From positions 3,038,001 through 3,102,000 of the forward strand of contig OZ253453.1 of the NCBI GenBank assembly GCA_965261455.1: a DNA stretch of 64,000 nucleotides. Reading direction: 5' to 3'. This document shows, piece by piece, positions 41,441-52,860 of the stretch (the first letter of the stretch is position 1; each line of letters begins with the position of its first letter). This stretch comes from DAOUKH01 sp965261455. GTDB lineage: Bacteria; Chloroflexota; Dehalococcoidia; SHYB01. The notes under the pieces were generated by a model, which ran no database searches, was not told the DNA's origin, and saw only the letters and a program-made list of their open reading frames with translations. A program made the position numbers and the translations under genes.

Positions 41441-42673
41441 ATGTCCGTCCTACCGCTCAGCAACCTCCGCGTCGCCAACTTCGGCTGGGTATGGGTGGCC
41501 CCGCTCATGGGCCACATCCTCGCCGACATGGGCGCCGAGGTGTTCAAGGTCGAGACACGCAACCGCCCCGACGTGATCCGTATCCTGCCCCCGTACATGG
41601 ACGAGGAGCTTGCAAAGGAGAGGGGGCAGCAGCCCCTGGAGAGCCTTTACGCGGCGAACACTTTCCGCAACTATCGCGGCATCACCCTGGACATCTCGAC
41701 CGGCGAGGGTCAGCGGCTCGCCAAGGAGCTCATCAAGAGCTGCGACGTGGTGATCGAGAACTTCTCGCCCAAGGTGATGGGCAAGTTCGGGATGAGCTAC
41801 GAGGAACTGCGCGCGCTGCGCCCCGACCTCATCATGATCTCCGCCTCGGCGGCGGGTAAGGACGGTCCCCGCTCCGATCTCGTGTCCTACGGCGGCGTCG
41901 TCTCCGCCATGGCCGGCATCGACTTTAACCAGGGCTACCCCGAGCTAGGCCGGCCCCAGGCGGCCAACACCACCATCATGGACCCGCTGCAGGGCATCTA
42001 CTGCGCCTTCGCGGTCCTCGCCGCCATCCGCCACCGCGCCCGCACCGGCGAGGGCCAGCACATCGACTTCGCCCAGTGGGAGGCGGCGGCCACGATTGTC
42101 GGCGGGCCGATGATGGAGTGGGTCTTCAACAAGCGCCATTCCCCGCCCTTGGGCAACCGCGACGAGATGATGGCTCCCCACGGCGTCTATCCAAGCAAGG
42201 GCGCCGACAAGTGGGTGACCATCGCCGTCAAGACGGAGGACGAGTGGCGCGCTCTCTGCGCCGCGATAGAGCGCCCCGAGCTCGCTGATGACGACCGGTT
42301 CGCCGATCAGTACTTGCGGCAAAACAACCACGACGCCCTCGACGAGATCATCGCGGCGTGGACCAAGAGCAAGACGCACTTCCAAGTCACGCGGACGCTG
42401 CAGAAGGCCGGGGTCGCCGCCTTCCCCTCGCTCAACCAAAAAGAGGTCTTCGACGACCGGCACTACAAGGCCCGCGAGGACTGGGTCGACGTCGACCACC
42501 CCCTCGGCAAGCAGAAGATCTACGGGATGCCTTGGAAGCTGAGCAAGACGCCGGGACAGATACGCCTGCCGGGAACGATGGTCGGCCAGTACAACGACTT
42601 CGCCTTTCGCGAAGTGCTCGGGATGCCCAAGGAAGAGATCGACCGCCTCGACGCGGCGAACGTGTTCTACTAG
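41441..42673 (+). CDS. CaiB/BaiF CoA-transferase family protein
   Basis: A second class III CoA-transferase, 410 residues, diverged from its neighbour. The N-terminus is PLSNLRVANFGWVWVAPLMGHILADMGAEVFKVE. The region around the likely catalytic Asp reads TTIMDPLQGIYCAFAVLAAIRHRARTGEGQHIDFAQWE. Both members have a Tyr- or Trp-rich segment in place of some classical FRC loop residues. The tandem arrangement resembles two-subunit CoA-transferases such as those for (R)-benzylsuccinate or mesaconyl-CoA. The substrate is not determinable here. Confidence 0.93.
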   Translation: MSVLPLSNLRVANFGWVWVAPLMGHILADMGAEVFKVETRNRPDVIRILPPYMDEELAKERGQQPLESLYAANTFRNYRGITLDISTGEGQRLAKELIKSCDVVIENFSPKVMGKFGMSYEELRALRPDLIMISASAAGKDGPRSDLVSYGGVVSAMAGIDFNQGYPELGRPQAANTTIMDPLQGIYCAFAVLAAIRHRARTGEGQHIDFAQWEAAATIVGGPMMEWVFNKRHSPPLGNRDEMMAPHGVYPSKGADKWVTIAVKTEDEWRALCAAIERPELADDDRFADQYLRQNNHDALDEIIAAWTKSKTHFQVTRTLQKAGVAAFPSLNQKEVFDDRHYKAREDWVDVDHPLGKQKIYGMPWKLSKTPGQIRLPGTMVGQYNDFAFREVLGMPKEEIDRLDAANVFY

Positions 42674-42686
42674 CGCCGTCTAGGGG

Positions 42687-43508
42687 CTACGCCTTGCCGA
42701 AGAGCCGCGCGGCGTTCCCGCCGAGGATGTTCGCCTTGTCTTGATCGCTGATGTTGGCGTCAAGAATCTGCTGGAGGATGCGAGGCTTGCCGCCCCCGCC
42801 CCGCACCGGCTGGGAGGCATAGGCCGCCTCGCCGCTGTAGGTGAACTTTTCCGAGCCGTGCTCCTGCACGAAGCGCTCGATCATGTGGAAGCCCAACGGC
42901 CCCCCCGTGTCCCAGAGGACGTTCGGGGTGTGCGCCGCCAGGTGCAGCGTCTCCATGGAACGCTCGTACGACCAGAAGGAGTCAAACGCCAGGAACGTCA
43001 GCTCGGGGAACTCGAAGGCCAGTTTCTGGAGCCGCCACGAGGCCTCCATTTTCGACTCGGCGTTGCAGTGCAGGATGGGGACCAGGCCCAGCTCGGACAT
43101 CCGCTTCAGATAAGGCCGCATCCAGGGATTGTCGAGGAAGACGCCTTGGAGCCGCGGGTGCCAGCTCAGCCCGTCGAGGCCGAGCTCGTGCTTGCAGCGG
43201 TCGATCTCCTCCAGGCTGCGCTCTCCGTGCAGCGGCTCGACCGTTCCCAGCGCCACCGGGAAATGCTCCGGGTCGCCGGCGCGGTATTCGGCCATGCCGT
43301 CGTTGACGCGCATCGTGTCCTTGATCCCGTCCGGCCTGAGGTAGGAGTGCGCCGGCTGAATGATCGCCCAGTCGGCGCCCGAATCGACGAGCCGGACGAC
43401 GCGCTGCGCGCGCTCTTCCTCGACGCTCATCGTGAGGGCGTGTGAAGCGCCATCGGCGAGCGCGGCGCTAAGGTCTCCGATGTGCATGTGGCAATCGACG
43501 ATGAGCAT
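42687..43508 (-). CDS. Amidohydrolase family 2 protein
   Basis: A 273-residue metal-dependent hydrolase with a classic HxH motif at the N-terminus (MLIVDCHMHIGD). The start is the ATG at 43508, since the 48-codon open extension upstream is low-complexity. Central marks are LSWHPRLQGVFLDNPWM, a His in VPILHCNAES and the late GGNAARLFGKA, the usual end of this family. In many family-2 proteins the final block precedes the barrel end that holds the catalytic Asp; here SGEAAYASQP replaces the usual SD or TDYP segment, so activity may differ. It is convergent with the CoA-transferase gene. Confidence 0.85.
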   Translation of the reverse strand: MLIVDCHMHIGDLSAALADGASHALTMSVEEERAQRVVRLVDSGADWAIIQPAHSYLRPDGIKDTMRVNDGMAEYRAGDPEHFPVALGTVEPLHGERSLEEIDRCKHELGLDGLSWHPRLQGVFLDNPWMRPYLKRMSELGLVPILHCNAESKMEASWRLQKLAFEFPELTFLAFDSFWSYERSMETLHLAAHTPNVLWDTGGPLGFHMIERFVQEHGSEKFTYSGEAAYASQPVRGGGGKPRILQQILDANISDQDKANILGGNAARLFGKA

Positions 43509-43700
43509 GAGCGCGTTCCTTACCCCTCCCGCGCGACGCGGGCCGCGGCTTGCGCCGGGCCTCCGGCGGCGGACCTGAAGCAGGCCGAAGTATAGCGCAG
43601 GCCGGGTTTTCCGGTTGGCGGCTGGCGCTGGTTGGGGTACCCTAGCGAGCACTGTGTACCGCGCTGTCCGCGCGCCCGCATCGAGAAGTCCACCATCGCC

Positions 43701-45299
<1,599 letters not shown>

Positions 45300-45306
45300 G
45301 TTGTCC

Positions 45307-46485
<1,179 letters not shown>

Positions 46486-46516
46486 CGCGCCTGGGCAAGG
46501 AAGCAAGACTACCGGC

Positions 46517-47647
46517 ATGGACGTAACGCTGAACGAACACGAGCGCATGCTCAGCGAGCAGGCGCGGGACTTCCTCAGCCGCGAGGCGCCGCTCGACTTG
46601 GCGCGCGCCATGGAGGACGACGAACGAGGCTATCCTCCCGATCTGTGGCGCAAGGCCGCCGGCCTGGGCTGGCTGGGCCTCCCCTTCCCCAAGCAGTACG
46701 GCGGCGAAGGGCTCTCGCTGTTCGACGCGAACCTCGTCGTCGAGCAGATCGGCTACAGCGTCGCGCCCCTGCCCTACGTCGCCGCCGTCCTGCTCGGCGG
46801 CATGATCATTCTCGAAGCTGGGAGCAAGGACCAGAAGGCGCGCTATCTCCGCTCGGCGGCGAAGGGCGACCGGTTGCTGACGGCGGCGATCGCCGAGCCG
46901 GGCAAGCTCGACATCGGCTACCGGCGGGAGCTGCCCGCCGTCACCGCGAAGCGTGAGGGTGGCGTCTTCGTGCTTGATGGAGTCAAGCACTTTGTCCAGT
47001 ACGCCCATGCCGCCGACGACATCGTCGTCTTCGCGTTCGACGAGGAGGCCGGGGAGCCGGTCTGGCTCGTCGTCGACGCCAAGACCCCGGGCGTCGAGAC
47101 GACGCATCTACGCACCACCGCCGAGGACCACCATTGTCACGTGACCTTTGCCGGCGCACGGGTCCCGGAATGGAACGCGCTGCGCACGGGTCCCGGCGCG
47201 TGGCCCGTACTCGAACACACCTTGGCCCGCGGTGCGGTCGCTACCTGCGCCTACCTCTCCGGGGCCATGCGGAAGGTCTTGGAGTTCACCACTGAGTATG
47301 CCAAGACACGGGTGCAGTTCGGCCGTCCCATTGCCACCTTTCAGGCCGTCCGGCACCGCATCGCCGACATGGCGGCGGAGGTGGACGGCGCCCAGTACAT
47401 CACCTACGAGGCCTCCTGGACGCTGTCCCAAGGCCTTGCGGCCGAGATGGAGGTCTCCTTGGCGAAGGCGTACGTCAGCGACGCCGCGCGGACGGTCATG
47501 TCGGGCGGGCATCAGGTCCACGGCGCCATCGGCTTCTCGGAAGAGCACCCCATGCCGCTTTATTCACGGCGAGGCAAGATGGGGGAAGTCCTCTTCGGGA
47601 GCGCGAACCTCCACCGCGAGCGCGTCGCGGAGCGTCTCGGGCTCTAG
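46517..47647 (+). CDS. Acyl-CoA dehydrogenase family protein (small, diverged partner)
   Basis: A 376-residue ACAD-like protein. The N-terminal domain (NEHERMLSEQARDFLSREAP) and the middle beta domain are recognisable, but the usual GSDLA-type FAD-contact segment reads IAEPGKLDIGYRREL and is poorly conserved. The C-terminal QFGRPIATFQAVRHRIADMAAEVD signature is clear, while the last block (EVLFGSANLHRERVAERLGL) lacks the EGT glutamate. It probably needs its upstream partner for function. It precedes the likely coxB promoter. Confidence 0.9.
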   Translation: MDVTLNEHERMLSEQARDFLSREAPLDLARAMEDDERGYPPDLWRKAAGLGWLGLPFPKQYGGEGLSLFDANLVVEQIGYSVAPLPYVAAVLLGGMIILEAGSKDQKARYLRSAAKGDRLLTAAIAEPGKLDIGYRRELPAVTAKREGGVFVLDGVKHFVQYAHAADDIVVFAFDEEAGEPVWLVVDAKTPGVETTHLRTTAEDHHCHVTFAGARVPEWNALRTGPGAWPVLEHTLARGAVATCAYLSGAMRKVLEFTTEYAKTRVQFGRPIATFQAVRHRIADMAAEVDGAQYITYEASWTLSQGLAAEMEVSLAKAYVSDAARTVMSGGHQVHGAIGFSEEHPMPLYSRRGKMGEVLFGSANLHRERVAERLGL

Positions 47648-47721
47648 CCGCGGCGCTCAGGACGCCGCTCCAAGCCGCCCTCGACGGGCCCGTTCCCATT
47701 TGTGATAATAGGTACAAACCC

Positions 47722-47751
47722 TTGACAGTGAAGGCTGGGCGGTTGTAGGAT
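47722..47751 (+). promoter_or_regulatory. Likely promoter for the cox operon
   Basis: TTGACA at 47722-47727 matches the -35 consensus exactly. TAGGAT at 47746-47751, 18 bases later, is a plausible -10. Transcription would start near 47758, about 65 bases before the coxB start at 47823. Confidence 0.6.
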
Positions 47752-47822
47752 TCCGCACGGATTCCAGAAGTAAATCCGGCCTTCGACCGACGGTTCAGCC
47801 GCGACATCCCAGGCCCGTATTC

Positions 47823-49013
47823 TTGCCAGAACCCGCATTCCTCTCAGAACCGGACACGCCCGCCCGCAGGGCGTCCCTTAGGCCCGTCCTACGGCGGCTT
47901 CTCCAGTTCCTCCCCATCGCCCTGCTCCTTGTCGTGGCCGTCGCCGCGTGCTCGACGGCCCCGCAGTCGACGTTCGACCCCAAAGGGCCGCTTGCCGCGC
48001 AACAGCTCAACCTCTTCTGGCTGATCTTCTGGATCGCCGCCGCGGTCTTCGTCATCGTCGAAGGCGCGTTGATCTATTCGATCTTCCGCTTCCGCCGGAA
48101 GAAAGACCAGGACGACAGCCAACTGCCCGAGCAAATCCACGGGAACGCCAAGCTCGAGCTCACTTGGACGATCATCCCCTTCTTCATTCTCCTGGCTATC
48201 GCGATACCGACATACCTCACCATCGCCGAGCAACAGAACCCGCCCACGGGGGCGGAGCTCGTCGAGTGGGCCGGTGCCGACAACCCGCATCTCGTAGTCG
48301 ACGTTATCGGCCATCAGTGGTGGTGGGAGTTCCGCTATCCCGCGCTCGGTATCACCACGGCCAACCAGCTGCACATCCCCACCAACACCGCGGTGGTGAT
48401 GAACCTGATCTCGACCGACGTGATTCACAGCTTCTGGACGCCGAAACTGGCGGGCAAGACGGACGTCGTGCCGGGGCGGGACAACAAGATGTGGTTTATC
48501 GCCCACGAGGAAGGCGTCTTTGAGGGCCAGTGCGCCGAGCTGTGCGGCGTAGCCCATGGGCAAATGAAGTTCGTCGTCGTCGCGCACGACATGGCGGGCT
48601 ACGAGCGTTGGGCAGAAGGGCAGCTCATGCCGCCGGCCACCGCCGAGAGCGACGCCGAGCTGCGCGGCCAGACGCTCTTCCTCACCAAGGGCTGCGTGTT
48701 GTGCCACACCAACACGGCGCAGGACTCCTACGGGGTGCAGGAAGGCCGCGCCCTGGCCTTCGAGGATGGTGGGGAGGTCTTCCCCGGTCCGAACCTCACG
48801 CACTTCGCCTCCCGCGATGTCTTCGCCGGCGGGATCGCCGACCGGACCGATGACAATCTGCGGACGTGGCTGCGCGATCCAAACGATTTGAAGCCCGGCA
48901 ACCGCATGGCCCAGCTCGCGTCGGTGTATACCGACCGGACAATGCGTCTGACCTCGGACGAGATCGAGGACTTGGTGGCCTTTCTGCAGAGCCGGACGCC
49001 GGCGGCGAGTTAG
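47823..49013 (+). CDS. coxB: Cytochrome c oxidase subunit II with fused cytochrome c domain (caa3 type)
   Basis: Subunit II of a terminal oxidase, 396 residues, with a TTG start at 47823. A lipoprotein-type signal with lipobox VAVAAC precedes two membrane helices (about residues 62-84 and 108-132). The CuA domain follows: a histidine in DVIHSFWTPKLAGKTDVVPG, then CAELCGVAHGQM with two cysteines, His and Met. From about residue 280 a cytochrome c domain begins, with the heme motif CVLCH and a likely axial Met in GNRMAQ. The fused cytochrome identifies a caa3 oxidase. It heads the coxB-coxA-coxC-coxD operon. Confidence 0.95.
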   Translation: MPEPAFLSEPDTPARRASLRPVLRRLLQFLPIALLLVVAVAACSTAPQSTFDPKGPLAAQQLNLFWLIFWIAAAVFVIVEGALIYSIFRFRRKKDQDDSQLPEQIHGNAKLELTWTIIPFFILLAIAIPTYLTIAEQQNPPTGAELVEWAGADNPHLVVDVIGHQWWWEFRYPALGITTANQLHIPTNTAVVMNLISTDVIHSFWTPKLAGKTDVVPGRDNKMWFIAHEEGVFEGQCAELCGVAHGQMKFVVVAHDMAGYERWAEGQLMPPATAESDAELRGQTLFLTKGCVLCHTNTAQDSYGVQEGRALAFEDGGEVFPGPNLTHFASRDVFAGGIADRTDDNLRTWLRDPNDLKPGNRMAQLASVYTDRTMRLTSDEIEDLVAFLQSRTPAAS

Positions 49014-49079
49014 GCGTATGGTTGATGCTGTGACAGGGCCGAGAGAGATGGAAGCGATGCGGTCGGGAGGAGCCCGCCG

Positions 49080-50945
49080 ATGGCTACGATAACTGCTCCG
49101 CTGCCGGGGATACTGCGCCGCCCCACCACGAGCGTAGGGCTGTGGGGGTGGATCACCACCGTCGACGCCAAGCGCATCGGTGTGCTCTATGGAGTCACCG
49201 CGCTGATCTTCTTCCTCGCGGGCGGGATCGAAGCGCTGGTGATCCGGGTCCAGTTGGCCCAGCCCGACCTGACCATCGTCTCGCCGAGCACGTACAACCA
49301 GCTCTTCACCATGCACGGGACCACGATGGTCTTCCTCGTGATCATGCCGTTGAGCGCGGCGTTCTTCAACTTCCTCGTGCCGTTGATGATCGGCGCGCGC
49401 GACGTGGCCTTCCCGAGGCTGAACGCGCTGAGCTACTGGACGTTCCTCGGCGGCGGAATCATGCTGCACTTCAGCTTCCTCGCCGGCGGGGCGCCCGACG
49501 CCGGCTGGTTCTCCTACGCCAACCTCACCGAGAGCGCCTATTCGCCGGGCCACGGCGTGGACTACTGGCTCGTATCCATCCTGGTCCTCGGCGTCGCCTC
49601 CGTCATGGCGTCGGTGAACTTCATCGTCACCATCTTCAACCTGCGGACGCATGGCATGACGCTCTTCCGCATGCCCGTCTTCGTGTGGATGACCCTGATC
49701 GTCGCGTTCCTGCTGGTGTTGGCGCTGCCCCCGATCACCGTCGCTATCATCCTCGTCTTGGTGGACCGTATTGCGGGAGCGAACTTCTTTGTCGTCAGCG
49801 GGGGCGGCGACCCGATTCTCTGGCAGCACCTGTTCTGGATATTCGGGCATCCTGAGGTCTACGTTCTGATCTTGCCGGCCATGGGGATGGTCTCCGAGAT
49901 TCTGCCGGTCTTCTCGCGGAAGCCGCTCTTCGGCTACAAAGCCGTCGTAATGTCGGGCATCTTCATCGCTGTCACCGGCTTCGCGGTGTGGAGCCACCAC
50001 ATGTTCGCCGTGGGCCTGGGCCCCATCGCCAACGGCTATTTCGCCACGGCGACGATGATCGTGGCCATTCCCACCGGCGTGAAGATATTCAACTGGATCG
50101 CCACCACCTGGGGCGGCCACATACGGCTGCAGACGCCGATGCTCTTCGCCCTGGCCTTCATCGCCCTGTTCACCATCGGCGGCATCAGCGGCGTAATGCA
50201 CGCGTCGCCGCCCTCCGACCTCCAGCAGACGGACACCTATTTCATCGTCGCTCACTTCCACTACGTGCTGTTCGGCGGCGCCATCTTCGGACTGATGGGC
50301 GGCCTGTATTTCTGGTTCCCCAAGATCACCGGCCGCATGTTGAGCGAAGGCCTTGGCTTGGTCCACTTCTGGCTCATGTTCATCGGCTTCAACCTCACCT
50401 TCTTCCCGATGCACTGGGTGGGACTGAACGGCCTCCCCCGCCGGGTCTACACCTACGAGGCCGATCTGGGCTTTGGGCTGATCAACATGATTAGCACGGT
50501 TGGCGCCTTCATCATGGGCGCGTCGTTCCTGTTCCTGGTCTACAACATCTTCAAGAGCCTGCGCAGCGGGCGCGAGGCCGGCAAAGACCCGTGGGACGCC
50601 CAGACCTTGGAGTGGACGACCGACTCGCCGCCGGCGGAGCACAACTTTGATGAGCTCCCCACGGTGCGCAGCGTGCGCCCGCTTTGGGACGCGAAGCACC
50701 CCGAGTTGGCCGAGTACCCCCCGGCCCCGGCGGAAGAGTCCGCGCCGAAGCGCCGCAGGCACATCCACATGCCGCATCCTTCCTACTGGCCCATCGTAAT
50801 GGCGTTCGGCCTGACGGTCGCGGGGTTCGGCCTGATCTACACCCACGAGGGCGGCATCCCCGCCATCGGCATTGGCTTGGGCATCGCCTTCATCGCCTCG
50901 CTGGCGTGGATCAAGGAGCCGGTGACCGAGGAGGACGCCCACTAG
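49080..50945 (+). CDS. coxA: Cytochrome c oxidase subunit I
   Basis: The heme a/a3 and CuB catalytic subunit, 621 residues, with twelve or more helices. The CuB ligand and cross-linked Tyr motif GHPEVYVLILPAMGM is near residue 258, WSHHMFAVGLG gives the two other CuB histidines, and PTGVKIFNWIATTW carries the K-pathway Lys. AHFHYVLFGGAIFGL holds the heme-ligand histidines. VPLMIGARDVAFPRLN contains the D-pathway Asp, so this is an A1-type proton-pumping oxidase. After the core, about residue 565 onward, two more hydrophobic segments are fused (MAFGLTVAGFGLIY and AIGIGLGIAFIASLAW). GGGAGGAGCCC just before the ATG serves as ribosome site. Confidence 0.97.
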   Translation: MATITAPLPGILRRPTTSVGLWGWITTVDAKRIGVLYGVTALIFFLAGGIEALVIRVQLAQPDLTIVSPSTYNQLFTMHGTTMVFLVIMPLSAAFFNFLVPLMIGARDVAFPRLNALSYWTFLGGGIMLHFSFLAGGAPDAGWFSYANLTESAYSPGHGVDYWLVSILVLGVASVMASVNFIVTIFNLRTHGMTLFRMPVFVWMTLIVAFLLVLALPPITVAIILVLVDRIAGANFFVVSGGGDPILWQHLFWIFGHPEVYVLILPAMGMVSEILPVFSRKPLFGYKAVVMSGIFIAVTGFAVWSHHMFAVGLGPIANGYFATATMIVAIPTGVKIFNWIATTWGGHIRLQTPMLFALAFIALFTIGGISGVMHASPPSDLQQTDTYFIVAHFHYVLFGGAIFGLMGGLYFWFPKITGRMLSEGLGLVHFWLMFIGFNLTFFPMHWVGLNGLPRRVYTYEADLGFGLINMISTVGAFIMGASFLFLVYNIFKSLRSGREAGKDPWDAQTLEWTTDSPPAEHNFDELPTVRSVRPLWDAKHPELAEYPPAPAEESAPKRRRHIHMPHPSYWPIVMAFGLTVAGFGLIYTHEGGIPAIGIGLGIAFIASLAWIKEPVTEEDAH

Positions 50946-50955
50946 GGCGGCGGCG

Positions 50956-51786
50956 ATGGCGCACCAAACGGCCCAACAGCCCGAAGCGTTCTACGTCGAT
51001 GCGCAGGTTGACGACGCGCTCGACCACCACCGCACCACCACGGGACTCAGCCACCGCAAGCTCGCGATGTGGCTCTTCCTTGGCTCGGAGTGCATGTTCT
51101 TCGGCGGCCTCATCGGGACGTTCCTCATCTACCAGAACAACGTCACTGCCGGGGCCACGCGTGAAGAGGTGCTCTCTAGCCTCGGCCTCGTCAGCGTCAT
51201 GGCCTTTGTGCTGCTGCTCAGCAGTTTTACCATGGTGCTCGGCCTCAACGCGGCCAAACGCGGCGACCAGAAGATGTTCATGGTCTGGATTCTCGCCACC
51301 GCCTTCTGCGGCCTCTTCTTCATCGGCTCGCAGGGCTTCGAGTTCCACTCCTTCGTCAACCACGAGCACATCACGCCGCGCACCAACCTCTTCGCGGCGT
51401 CGTTCATGATCCTCACCGGCTTCCATGGCGCCCACGTTACCCTGGGGATCCTCTGGCTCCTGCTGCTCGCATTCATGGTCCGGCTCGACCCGCACGCCAA
51501 GCCCGTGTTGTCGAACGTCATAAGCTCCGTCCGCGGCGTTCCCGAGCGGCGCCCTGACGAGCGCTTGGAGCCCCGGCCCCGGCACCGCAGGTTCATGGCC
51601 TTCGTCCGCGAGCAGTTCTCCGCGGGAGCACCCACGCCGCCGGCGGGGACCATGACCTTCGAGGACTTCGAGTACCGCCGCCTGAAGGAAGAGCGCTCCC
51701 TGAACGTCGAAATCGCCGGCCTCTACTGGCACTTCGTCGACGTCGTTTGGGTCGTCATCTTCGCCATCATCTACCTGTTCACCTAA
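50956..51786 (+). CDS. coxC: Cytochrome c oxidase subunit III with unusual cytoplasmic insertion
   Basis: Subunit III, 276 residues, with the family motifs LGSECMFFGGLIGTFLIYQ, GSQGFEFHSF and SFMILTGFHGAHVTLGILWLL, ending in LYWHFVDVVWVVIFAIIYL. Between the last two helices lies an insertion of about 70 residues rich in Arg, Glu and Pro (from about residue 180 to 250), which is absent from standard CoxC. It should face the cytoplasm. The gene starts ten bases after the coxA stop. The insertion could bind a partner or nucleic acid, but no function is established. Confidence 0.93.
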   Translation: MAHQTAQQPEAFYVDAQVDDALDHHRTTTGLSHRKLAMWLFLGSECMFFGGLIGTFLIYQNNVTAGATREEVLSSLGLVSVMAFVLLLSSFTMVLGLNAAKRGDQKMFMVWILATAFCGLFFIGSQGFEFHSFVNHEHITPRTNLFAASFMILTGFHGAHVTLGILWLLLLAFMVRLDPHAKPVLSNVISSVRGVPERRPDERLEPRPRHRRFMAFVREQFSAGAPTPPAGTMTFEDFEYRRLKEERSLNVEIAGLYWHFVDVVWVVIFAIIYLFT

Positions 51787-51810
51787 GCCTGCGTTCAACG
51801 GAAGCGTCAC

Positions 51811-52179
51811 ATGAGCGACGGACACGACGGCCACCACGACGAAGCCCCGGTGCGTATCGAACCCGGGAGCGAGGACGAGCGCATCCTCAATAGCGTGCTG
51901 CATCCCGGCGGGGAGCACCATGCCGACCGGTTCTTCTTCTGGATCTTCATCTGGCTCGCCATCATTACCGTCGCCGAACTGTTCGTGACGGTCGTCGAGA
52001 TGGTCGCCCTCAACCGCTTCCTTCTTATCGGCCTGGGGGTCTTGAAATTCGCCCTCGTCGTGATGTACTTCATGCACCTCAAGGGCGACCACAAGCTCTA
52101 CCAGCTGCTCTTCGTAGGGCCGCTGCTGCTTGCTATCGCCATCCTGCTCTCGGTGATCGCGCTGTTCAACAACTTCTAA
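51811..52179 (+). CDS. coxD: Cytochrome c oxidase subunit IV family protein
   Basis: A 122-residue small subunit with a hydrophilic N-terminus (HDGHHDEAPVRIEPGSED) and three hydrophobic helices at about residues 44-62, 70-88 and 96-118. The block LIGLGVLKFALVVMYFMHLKGD is typical of CoxD/CyoD-like prokaryotic subunit IV. It is 24 bases after coxC. It likely stabilises the CuB site or complex assembly, as for bacterial subunit IV. Confidence 0.88.
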   Translation: MSDGHDGHHDEAPVRIEPGSEDERILNSVLHPGGEHHADRFFFWIFIWLAIITVAELFVTVVEMVALNRFLLIGLGVLKFALVVMYFMHLKGDHKLYQLLFVGPLLLAIAILLSVIALFNNF

Positions 52180-52190
52180 AGGACCCGTCC

Positions 52191-52733
52191 TTGCTACGAA
52201 AGAAGCTCCTTCCAATCCTCGCCGCCACGGCGGCAGCCGTGTTCATCATCACGGCCTGCGGCGAATACGAGGGCGGCGAGCCCACCGCCATCTTCACCCT
52301 CGGTGGAGGCTCGACGGTGTTCGGCTTCACCCCCACGCCCTCAGCAGCCCCGCCTCCCACGCCGACGGTGACACCGAAACCCGAGCCCGGCCCTCTAGGC
52401 CCCGTCAATCCCACGACCATCACCAACGGTGGCGGCGGAGAGGGTGCCGCGGGCCCGGGCCTCACCGTGTTCATCAACGCGGGGTGCACCGCCTGCCACA
52501 CCATCGACTCCGTGCCCGAGGCCGTCGGCGACATCGGGCCGAACCTGTCGGTGGTGGCGTCGACGGCGGGCTCCCGTGTCGACGGCCTGACGGCGGAGCA
52601 GTACCTGCGCCAGTCGGTCATGGAGCCCTCCGAGTTCCTCGTCGAAGACTACGACAACCTGATGCCGGCGGGGCTCGTTCCCGACCAAGCCGCCTTCGAC
52701 AACCTCATCGCCTACCTGCTGACCCTCGAATAG
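52191..52733 (+). CDS. Cytochrome c lipoprotein
   Basis: A 180-residue c-type cytochrome with a TTG start at 52191 and an AAAGGA site just before it. A signal peptide with lipobox ITAC is near residue 21-23, then a long linker rich in Thr, Pro and Gly (about residues 30-90). A single cytochrome c domain has the heme motif CTACH near residue 98 and a likely axial Met in YDNLMPAG. It is the last gene of the oxidase operon and is likely an extracytoplasmic electron donor to the caa3 complex or a bc1-type link. Confidence 0.9.
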   Translation: MLRKKLLPILAATAAAVFIITACGEYEGGEPTAIFTLGGGSTVFGFTPTPSAAPPPTPTVTPKPEPGPLGPVNPTTITNGGGGEGAAGPGLTVFINAGCTACHTIDSVPEAVGDIGPNLSVVASTAGSRVDGLTAEQYLRQSVMEPSEFLVEDYDNLMPAGLVPDQAAFDNLIAYLLTLE

Positions 52734-52778
52734 GGGCGCACCCTCAGGGGACAGGGCTCGGCGTCAGGACGGCTTTCC

Positions 52779-52806
52779 TTGACACGCTAGGCGGCCTTTC
52801 TAGAAT
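52779..52806 (+). promoter_or_regulatory. Strong promoter for the LLM gene at 52861
   Basis: TTGACA at 52779-52784 matches the -35 consensus exactly, and TAGAAT at 52801-52806 matches the -10 at five of six positions; the spacer is 16 bases. The start of transcription would be near 52813, giving a leader of about 50 bases. Confidence 0.65.
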
Positions 52807-52860
52807 GGGCCCCAGCGGCTCGCTTGCTCGCCGCAAGACCCGGGACCCATGGAGGCGCCC

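Noticed and set aside
39997..41598. A 533-codon minus-strand open frame
   Set aside because: Shadow of the CaiB/BaiF gene at 40195. It has no recognisable domains.
47889..50942. A 1017-codon open frame on the minus strand
   Set aside because: It lies over coxB and coxA in the opposite direction, is low in complexity (rich in G, E, D, H and R) and has no family pattern. It is a high-GC shadow of the oxidase genes.
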